DNA of 7,005 nucleotides, from positions 1 to 7,005 of the forward strand of contig JAUMVS010000076.1 in assembly GCA_030530045.1 (NCBI GenBank). Reading direction: 5' to 3'. The stretch is from Phoenicibacter congonensis (GTDB lineage: Bacteria; Actinomycetota; Coriobacteriia; Coriobacteriales; Eggerthellaceae). The notes below the pieces were generated by a model. The model saw only the letters and a list, made by a program, of their open reading frames with translations, searched no databases and was not told the DNA's origin. How positions within the stretch are numbered: position 1 is the stretch's first letter; each line of letters opens with the position of its first letter. The translations under genes were made by a program, and so were the position numbers. Shown here one piece after another: positions 1 to 5,509 of this stretch.

Positions 1-10
1 GAGGAAAGAC

Positions 11-2002
11 ATGAAAAAGCAAAATCAACAGTTCCCACATCTTCTTGCACCGGGCAAGATAGGCAATCTTCAGCTGAAGAACAGAGTGGTAATGGGACCG
101 ACCGAAACGCTCTACGCATCGAGCGACGGTGAGATCACCGACAAGATCATCGATTACTATGTTGAGCGTGCCCGCGGAGGCTGCGGCCTTATTACCGTTC
201 ACTCCGCGCAGGGTGCGACAAAGGTAGATAAAATCGATCCGTATCCCGGCTCGATTCGCGTTGATGACAACATGTATGTTCCCATGATGGCGGAGCTCAC
301 CGAGGCAATACACCGCGCAGGTGCAAAGTGCACTATAAACGTCTCCACCGGCGGCGGCGCACAGTCTCTCGGTTTCCCGTACGATAAGGGAAGTCAGGGA
401 GTATACAATGAGACTCGGGTAGCTCCCGGAACCTTGAAGTCACGCTTCGTCGGCGCTCCTGTTCGCCCGCTGACCAAAGAGGAGATCAAGACCATGATCG
501 ACTGCTTCGGCTACAGCTGCCTCAACTGCAAGCGTGCAGGCTTCGACGCTGTTACCATACATGCGATCGGAGGATATCTCATTTCCGAATTTCTCACCCC
601 GTGGTTCAACAACCGCACCGACGAATACGGCGGCTCACTTGAAAACCGCTACCGTCTCCTGCACGAGCTGATCCTCGACATTCAGGCGAAATGCGGCAAG
701 GACTTTCCGATCATCGTTCGCTGGTCCGTTGACGAATTCCTCGGCGATGCAGGCCGCGGCATAGAGGAATCCAAGATACTCGCAAAGTGGATGGAGGAAG
801 ACGGCGTTGCGGCGCTCGACTGTGAGGCTGCGGTATTTGAGACGGTTGAATGGATGATCCCGACCATTTATCAGCCTAAGGCTACGCTCGCTTACCTTGC
901 AAAGGAAATTAAAGACGTCGTCAGTATCCCCGTATTTGCTCAGGGAAGAATTTTCGATGCAGAGGTCGCCGAGAATGTTATCGCAAGCGGTCAGGCAGAC
1001 TTCGTATCGCTCTCGCGCGAGTGGATAGTTGAGCCCAATTTTGTTAAGAAGATAGAAAAGGGCGATCTTGACGGTATCCGCAAGTGCCTCAACTGCAACT
1101 ACTGCATAGGCAAGCGCATATTTGCTCAGATGCCGCTGCGCTGCACATTCAACCCCATCGCCGGCCGTGAAAGCCGTTTCCCGAAGGATAGCGTCGGCAA
1201 GGCGGAGGTAAAGAAGAATGTTGCGATAATAGGCGCAGGTCCTGCCGGACTGGAGGCAGCATATATTGCGGGACAGCGCGGTCATAATGTCACTGTCTAC
1301 GAAGCAAGTGACAGGCTCTGCGGTGGACAGCTGCGTATGGCATCCAGCTCTCCCTGTAAGGATATTTTACAGCATGTTCCCGAATTTTTCAAGGTTCAGC
1401 TTGAGCGCATGGACAACGTTGAAATAAAGCTCAACACACCCGTGACAGAATCTAACGTAGGTGACCTCAACGCTGACTATGTTCTGCTTGCCACCGGCGC
1501 CACTCCTCTCATTCTGCCGATCCCGGGCATAGAGAAGGCCAAGATCGCTCAGGACGTGCTTCTGCACAAGGCAGAGGTAAGCGGCGATATCGTTATCTGC
1601 GGCGGCGGCCAGGTAGGCGTCGAGACTGCCCTGGAGCTGCTTGAACGCGGCCATAAGGTGAGCATAGTGGAAATGCTGCCTGACCTCATACTCAAGGAAG
1701 AGCTTATGACCCGTATAGTAATGATGAAGAAGCTCGCAGCTGCTGAGGTTCCTGTATACTGCCAGCACAAGGTCTCCCGCTTCTCCGACGGCGGCGTTGA
1801 AATTGAAGATATGCAGACCGGTGAGAAGAAGCTTCTTGCCTGCGGTGATGCCGTCATCGCTTTCGGTACAAAGGCAGACAACAAGCTTTACGACATGCTC
1901 AGCGAGCGCTTCGACGAGGTCCGCATCATCGGCGATGCGCAGACCCCCGATACCATCACTACCGCAATACACGACGGCTTCTTTGCCGCTCTTGACATCT
2001 GA
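11..2002 (+). CDS. NADH:flavin oxidoreductase (OYE / 2,4-dienoyl-CoA reductase / TMADH-like), FMN + 4Fe-4S + FAD
   Basis: Predicted cytoplasmic ene-reductase: NADH electrons would pass through FAD and a 4Fe-4S cluster to FMN, which reduces an activated C=C bond. Seen: an Old Yellow Enzyme TIM barrel (about residues 8-350) with H184, Y189 and the NRTDEYGGSLENR signature (201-213). Y189 aligns with the proton donor of yeast OYE1. Four cluster cysteines follow, C359, C362, C365 and C378, spaced as in trimethylamine dehydrogenase. An FAD site is GAGPAG (408-413), with E431 ending the next strand. A second Rossmann site is GGGQVG (531-536), with E554 favouring NADH. A terminal GD pair is at 641-642. 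The length of 663 aa fits the family. GAGGAA at positions 1-6 supports the ATG start. Odd points: G187 replaces the second substrate-pocket His/Asn, and no Cys aligns with the flavin-linking Cys of TMADH, so FMN should be non-covalent. BaiCD/BaiH, daidzein reductase and steroid ene-reductases are family relatives; the substrate here is unknown. Confidence 0.93.
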   Translation: MKKQNQQFPHLLAPGKIGNLQLKNRVVMGPTETLYASSDGEITDKIIDYYVERARGGCGLITVHSAQGATKVDKIDPYPGSIRVDDNMYVPMMAELTEAIHRAGAKCTINVSTGGGAQSLGFPYDKGSQGVYNETRVAPGTLKSRFVGAPVRPLTKEEIKTMIDCFGYSCLNCKRAGFDAVTIHAIGGYLISEFLTPWFNNRTDEYGGSLENRYRLLHELILDIQAKCGKDFPIIVRWSVDEFLGDAGRGIEESKILAKWMEEDGVAALDCEAAVFETVEWMIPTIYQPKATLAYLAKEIKDVVSIPVFAQGRIFDAEVAENVIASGQADFVSLSREWIVEPNFVKKIEKGDLDGIRKCLNCNYCIGKRIFAQMPLRCTFNPIAGRESRFPKDSVGKAEVKKNVAIIGAGPAGLEAAYIAGQRGHNVTVYEASDRLCGGQLRMASSSPCKDILQHVPEFFKVQLERMDNVEIKLNTPVTESNVGDLNADYVLLATGATPLILPIPGIEKAKIAQDVLLHKAEVSGDIVICGGGQVGVETALELLERGHKVSIVEMLPDLILKEELMTRIVMMKKLAAAEVPVYCQHKVSRFSDGGVEIEDMQTGEKKLLACGDAVIAFGTKADNKLYDMLSERFDEVRIIGDAQTPDTITTAIHDGFFAALDI

Positions 2003-2010
2003 GTGCATGA

Positions 2011-2041
2011 TCATCGCTGTCGAGAGCTCAGGCAGCGATGA
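2011..2041 (+). other. Intergenic hairpin without T-tract
   Basis: TCATCGCTG (2011-2019) is the exact reverse complement of CAGCGATGA (2033-2041). A T-G and a C-G pair extend the stem inward to 11 bp around a 9-nt loop. It begins 9 nt after the stop of the reductase gene. The bases that follow are A-rich, not T-rich, on the + strand, so it is not a standard intrinsic terminator. It could protect the upstream message from 3' exonucleases or be a partial attenuator. Confidence 0.5.
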
Positions 2042-2086
2042 GAAAATAGAAACTATACACATTACATTTAAGAAAGAGGTAAATCT

Positions 2087-3109
2087 ATGGCTACCAACAG
2101 ACTTGACGTAGTTAGAAACTATGCGATCATCCCCAGTCTCAGCAACGGAAAGCAGACCGTGCAGATGTATTACGAGACGATAGGCGAAGGCGAGCCTGTC
2201 ATATTCCTTCATCAGTGCATGTGGAATAACTTTGAGTTCGAGCGAGTTCTTCCGCTCGTTGCAGCAGCAGGCTTCAAATGCTATGCTCCCGATACCCTCG
2301 GCTTCGGCTTTTCTTCACCCGCTCCCCGCGGTATGGAGCTGAACGATTTCACCCAGTCCGTCGTTGATTTTATGGACGCTATCGGCGTTGAGAAGGCGTC
2401 GTTCGTCGGACAGCACTCCGGCTCTCTTCTTATGGTAGACCTGGCGGCACGTTTCCCTGAAAGAGTTGACAAGCTCGTATTTGGCGGCCTGGCAATTTAT
2501 CAGGACGAGCTCCGTAAGGACAAGCACGCACGCCGCGATCAGATCGGCGCGTACAACATGCCCATCACCCGCAATCTCAAGCCCGGCGAAGTTGTTGGTC
2601 CCGAGACCGGCTTCCTCCAGCGTCAGCCCGACGGCTCTCACATGGCGGCAATGTTCCTTGAGCAGCTCAACGAAAACCCCGACTCCAAGCTTGAGTTTGT
2701 GCAGAGAGCAGCTATGGCAAACATGCTCCACTTTGACAAGGGCGGCAGCTGCCTGATGACCGCGCTTTATGCATGGGATATGAAGAGAGTTCTTCCCTTT
2801 GTCAAGCAGCCCTCTCTCCAGCTCGTAGGCTCCATGGACTGTGTTAAGCCTCCCGTATTTGAGAGCGTAGATCACGCGGCATCCCGTCTTGGCTCCGAGA
2901 TCAATAAGATCAAGGTCATCGAGTATGCCGGTATTATGGGCTGGCTCGATTATCCCCAGGAGTTTGCGGCAGAGGTTATCGCATTCCTGCGTGATCCCGA
3001 AGGCTATGTCGGTACCACCGGCAATGCTCTGCATCGCTACATGCTGGAGACCATGTTCCCCGTTGAGGAAATGCTCCACTTCGAGGACCGCTGCGTATAT
3101 CCCGAATAA
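2087..3109 (+). CDS. Alpha/beta-hydrolase-fold protein with non-canonical catalytic residues
   Basis: Seen: a 340-aa alpha/beta-hydrolase fold with no signal peptide. The first strand and oxyanion region is VIFLHQ (38-43), followed by a D69-T-L-G-F-G segment, a nucleophile elbow VGQHSGS (107-113), a cap region of roughly 140-230, an acid-bearing strand LVGSMD (D251), and a final helix signature YPQEFAAEVIAFL (289-301). Aligned to the standard G-x-S-x-G elbow, H110 sits at the nucleophile position with S111 beside it. The usual catalytic His position, five residues before the acidic residue of the E-x-P-E-x-F motif, is I283. Only the Asp of a classical triad is clear. Residues 302-340 are a C-terminal extension beyond the normal fold end. 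AAAGAGGT at 2073-2080 supports the ATG start. Position after the ene-reductase suggests action on the same substrate, perhaps as a hydratase, lyase, isomerase or binding protein, but activity cannot be assigned. A conventional esterase is unlikely. Confidence 0.88.
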   Translation: MATNRLDVVRNYAIIPSLSNGKQTVQMYYETIGEGEPVIFLHQCMWNNFEFERVLPLVAAAGFKCYAPDTLGFGFSSPAPRGMELNDFTQSVVDFMDAIGVEKASFVGQHSGSLLMVDLAARFPERVDKLVFGGLAIYQDELRKDKHARRDQIGAYNMPITRNLKPGEVVGPETGFLQRQPDGSHMAAMFLEQLNENPDSKLEFVQRAAMANMLHFDKGGSCLMTALYAWDMKRVLPFVKQPSLQLVGSMDCVKPPVFESVDHAASRLGSEINKIKVIEYAGIMGWLDYPQEFAAEVIAFLRDPEGYVGTTGNALHRYMLETMFPVEEMLHFEDRCVYPE

Positions 3110-3120
3110 TCAACTTGGCT

Positions 3121-3147
3121 ATGGGGACAGGCTCAGCCTGTCCCCAT
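3121..3147 (+). repeat. Perfect 12-bp inverted repeat, REP-like hairpin
   Basis: ATGGGGACAGGC (3121-3132) and GCCTGTCCCCAT (3136-3147) are exact reverse complements around a 3-nt TCA loop. The stem is GC-rich and very stable. No T-tract follows on either strand, which argues against an intrinsic terminator. The GGGGACAGG / CCTGTCCCC core resembles, from memory, palindromes repeated in many bacterial genomes (REP/RAYT-type), but repetition cannot be tested in this window, where it occurs once. It ends 13 nt before the GTG start of the VOC gene, close enough to affect ribosome loading there. Confidence 0.6.
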
Positions 3148-3150
3148 CAT

Positions 3151-3175
3151 AGAAAGATGTGTGGTTAAAATTATG
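3151..3175 (+). promoter_or_regulatory. Weak translation start region of the VOC gene (GTG 3161 or ATG 3173)
   Basis: The only purine-rich stretch is AGAAAG (3151-3156), a poor Shine-Dalgarno 4 nt before GTG 3161. An in-frame ATG at 3173 would remove four residues without touching the first VOC beta strand, but its upstream bases are no better. Both starts lie just downstream of a strong hairpin. This contrasts with the good ribosome binding sites of the four other + strand genes and suggests lower or coupled translation. Confidence 0.4.
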
Positions 3176-4093
3176 ACCTACAGTGGCATTTTACGCATAT
3201 GTATCAGCGTCAAGGAACTGAAGAGTTCTGTAGATTTCTACTGCAAATATATGCACTTTCAGGTAATTGCACGCGGAAGCTATGATGAAGATACGGTAAA
3301 AACTTTGTATAAGCTTGATAACTCGACTGCGCAGTACTGCATCCTGAAAAACAGCGAACAGGACTCGGTTCTTCAGCTGATAGAGTTTTCGGCCAACAGC
3401 GGGAAATATATACGCGATATAGCAAAGCCCTGGGACTATGGCTATTTGGATATCGCTGTTCAGAGCAGCGATAATATGAAAGCCTGTCTCGATTTCAGCG
3501 GCATGGGCTATAAGTTCCTGTCTGCTCCGGTGCACTACTGCGCTGATTGGATAAACATGGACGTTTCCGAGGGCGTTATGCTTGGCCCCGATAAGCTGCC
3601 CATTGCCATGATACAGCGTCTTAAGGAGCCAATACCGCAGATAGACGGATATTTCGGAAATCTGACCGACTGTGCACAGGTAATGCGGGATATGGATGAG
3701 GCCAAGAAATTCTATGGAGATATACTCGGCAGAAAGCTTGTATTCGATGACACCATGCCCGACGGCCTTGTTGACCCGGTCGTGCAGGTGCCGTACGGAA
3801 CACACAGCCGTCTTGCCATGTTTCTCACTCCGGGCTGCCCGGTGGTCGAGCTAATACACTATTCCATTGAAGGTGAGAGCCTGAAAAATGTGGTCAAGCC
3901 TGAAAACCTCGGCATTTTTGCTACCTGCTTCACAACGGATGATCTGGAGGCAACGCTATCGGTCTGCGATGATAACGGCTTTGAAACCATCCGCCCGATC
4001 GCAGAGCATAAGCTTGAGCCTTATGGCAAGATACGTTCTGCCTGGGTGAATGGCCCGAGCGATACGATCGTTGAATTTTTTCAGATCGTCTGA
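3161..4093 (+). CDS. Two-domain VOC (glyoxalase/bleomycin-resistance/dioxygenase fold) protein
   Basis: Seen: 310 aa forming two tandem VOC domains, each from two beta-alpha-beta-beta-beta modules (about 8-153 and 163-308). Typical helix motifs are SSVDFY (22-27) and EAKKFYGDILG (180-190). Family members use these domains for metal-dependent epimerisation, isomerisation, lyase or dioxygenase chemistry. Aligned by motif to methylmalonyl-CoA epimerase ligands (His, Gln, His, Glu), domain 1 has R12, Q72, D97 and A149, and domain 2 has D170, E230, A254 and E305. The classical set is therefore broken in both, and the 2-His-1-Glu iron site of extradiol dioxygenases is absent despite a similar length. 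The start is uncertain: GTG 3161 is used here, with ATG 3173 an alternative. It lies between the hydrolase-fold gene and a carrier gene. Its role may be a non-standard epimerase/isomerase or a ligand-binding partner; this is inference. Confidence 0.85.
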   Translation: MVKIMTYSGILRICISVKELKSSVDFYCKYMHFQVIARGSYDEDTVKTLYKLDNSTAQYCILKNSEQDSVLQLIEFSANSGKYIRDIAKPWDYGYLDIAVQSSDNMKACLDFSGMGYKFLSAPVHYCADWINMDVSEGVMLGPDKLPIAMIQRLKEPIPQIDGYFGNLTDCAQVMRDMDEAKKFYGDILGRKLVFDDTMPDGLVDPVVQVPYGTHSRLAMFLTPGCPVVELIHYSIEGESLKNVVKPENLGIFATCFTTDDLEATLSVCDDNGFETIRPIAEHKLEPYGKIRSAWVNGPSDTIVEFFQIV

Positions 4094-4128
4094 CGATAAT
4101 TAAAGAGATATAATAGGAGAACAATTTT

Positions 4129-5403
4129 ATGATAAAGCCTAAACGCTGGTACGGTTGGTGGATAGTGGCTATCTGCTGGCTTACATACTTCATAAACTCG
4201 GGTTTCCCAATGTACGGCGGCAATGTCGCAAACTCCATGATGGTCGCACAGACAGAGATGAGCAGAACAGTTCTAGGCCTAGGCGCAACGCTGTTCAATC
4301 TGTTTTCGGGCCTGTTCGGCGTAGTTGTCGGCAATCTGATCACCAAAAAGGGTGCCAAGATATCAATGTACGTCGGCACCTGCGCGATCATAGTAGCCGC
4401 TTTGGTTATGGGCTTCCTTTGCAACGGCAACTCGGTGATGTTCATAATCGGATATGGCTTCATCCTCGGTATAGGCATTAACTTCGGTACGGCTCTGCCG
4501 CTTCAGAATACCATCATATTCTGGCACGATAAGAAGCGCTCGCTCTCGCTCGGCCTTTGGGCGACTGCGGCCGGCGTCGGCAGCTTTATCGCAGCCCCAA
4601 TCATGTCCAAGCTTGCCGGAAATTTCGGTTGGCAGGCATGCTGGATATTTGTCGCTATCGCGGCGGCAGTAAACCTTGTGATAATCAAATGCTTTCTCAT
4701 TGAAAAACCGTCTATGGTCGGACAGGAGCAGGACGGTTATCTCAACGGCAGCAAATCGGTATCGGAAACCGGTAAAGCGAAAAAACCGTCCAGAGTATAC
4801 AAAACTGACGTTGAGTGGGAGTATAAGGATGCTATAAAAACGCCTACGGCATGGATGATACTGCTCGGTATGTGCGGCTACTTCTGCGTATACATTGTCG
4901 TGATGAATCAGGGCATAAATCTTGTGCTTGAAAACGGCCTTGAAGCCACTCAGGCTGCAATGCTTATGTCGGCGATCGGCATCGGCTCGCTTATTGCACG
5001 CCCCGTATTCGGCGCTATCAGTGACTATGTCGAGCCCCGGTGGGTGTGGCTGGTCATGACGCTCGTTACAATGCTCGGCGCATTTCTGCTCAAGAGCTGC
5101 GATTCCATCGCAATGGTATACCTTTGCGGCATTCTCATCGGCGGAGGCTTCGGCGGCGCGTTTGTTCAGGTTCCCGCGGTTATTTCAAATTATTTCGGCA
5201 AAAAGGCCTACGCCCGTATATATGGACTCCTGCTGCCGATCATGAACATAGTCACCTGCATAGCGCCTACGCTTGCCGGCGCCATATACGATGCGAACGG
5301 CTCTTACGATATGGCGATCAACATCTTTGTGGCTTTCGGGTTCGTAGGTGTTATCGGACTCCTCTTTGCCCGTCCGCCGAAGCGTAAGACTCAAGAAGGC
5401 TGA
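4129..5403 (+). CDS. MFS transporter, OFA / monocarboxylate-type
   Basis: Predicted 12-helix inner-membrane carrier of 424 aa. The N-terminus KPKRWYGWWIVAICW (3-17) is typical of oxalate:formate antiporter and monocarboxylate carrier families. An MFS motif-A loop is G68-N-L-I-T-K-K-G75 between helices 2 and 3; the usual loop Asp is replaced by T72. An FWHDKKRSLSLGL segment (131-143) precedes a Gly-rich helix, as in the OFA/MCT group. A hydrophilic central loop covers about 192-240. A second motif-A-like turn with R291 and D299 is in the C-terminal half. AGGAGA at 4115-4120 is a strong ribosome binding site 8 nt before ATG. The gap after the VOC stop is only 35 nt and has no hairpin, so the two are probably cotranscribed. 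The family carries small carboxylates by exchange or proton symport; uptake of the pathway substrate or export of a reduced acid are both plausible. The exact substrate is not inferable. Confidence 0.88.
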   Translation: MIKPKRWYGWWIVAICWLTYFINSGFPMYGGNVANSMMVAQTEMSRTVLGLGATLFNLFSGLFGVVVGNLITKKGAKISMYVGTCAIIVAALVMGFLCNGNSVMFIIGYGFILGIGINFGTALPLQNTIIFWHDKKRSLSLGLWATAAGVGSFIAAPIMSKLAGNFGWQACWIFVAIAAAVNLVIIKCFLIEKPSMVGQEQDGYLNGSKSVSETGKAKKPSRVYKTDVEWEYKDAIKTPTAWMILLGMCGYFCVYIVVMNQGINLVLENGLEATQAAMLMSAIGIGSLIARPVFGAISDYVEPRWVWLVMTLVTMLGAFLLKSCDSIAMVYLCGILIGGGFGGAFVQVPAVISNYFGKKAYARIYGLLLPIMNIVTCIAPTLAGAIYDANGSYDMAINIFVAFGFVGVIGLLFARPPKRKTQEG

Positions 5404-5425
5404 ATCTTTAGCCTGATGCAAAGCA

Positions 5426-5456
5426 GCTCATATCTGTCGAAACGGCAGATATGAGC
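5426..5456 (+). other. Intergenic hairpin between the two carrier genes
   Basis: GCTCATATCTGTCG (5426-5439) pairs with CGGCAGATATGAGC (5443-5456) over 14 bp with one G-T wobble and an AAA loop. The following bases CAAATGCG contain no T-tract, and neither does the minus strand beyond the other side, so it is not a canonical terminator. The 106-nt gap (5404-5509) is the longest between the complete genes, so this hairpin may weaken read-through, stabilise the upstream message, or be an operator-like palindrome for separate control of the GPH carrier. No convincing -35/-10 pair was seen in the gap. Confidence 0.5.
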
Positions 5457-5509
5457 CAAATGCGTACCATTATGGCTATTTAATTACATTAGACTTTAGG
5501 GGTGTCAAC

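Noticed and set aside
11..2002. Naming the reductase baiCD, baiH or daidzein reductase
   Set aside because: Only superfamily-level motifs are visible, the pocket motif differs, and no other bai or equol gene is recognisable nearby.
2042..2086. Promoter (TATACA-like) ahead of the hydrolase-fold gene
   Set aside because: The match to the -10 consensus is weak, there is no -35 partner, and the short gap fits cotranscription.
1367..2212. Long minus-strand open frame opposite the reductase gene
   Set aside because: It overlaps a protein with clear motifs throughout, has no recognisable domain, and is a codon-bias shadow.
2087..4093. Genes 2 and 3 as a classical meta-cleavage pair (C-C hydrolase plus extradiol dioxygenase)
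   Set aside because: Lengths and folds fit, but the VOC protein lacks the 2-His-1-Glu iron ligands and the hydrolase lacks both Ser and His at the expected positions.
5457..5509. Promoter for the GPH gene around TTTAAT/TACATT
   Set aside because: AT-rich -10-like strings exist, but no -35-like hexamer at proper spacing was found.
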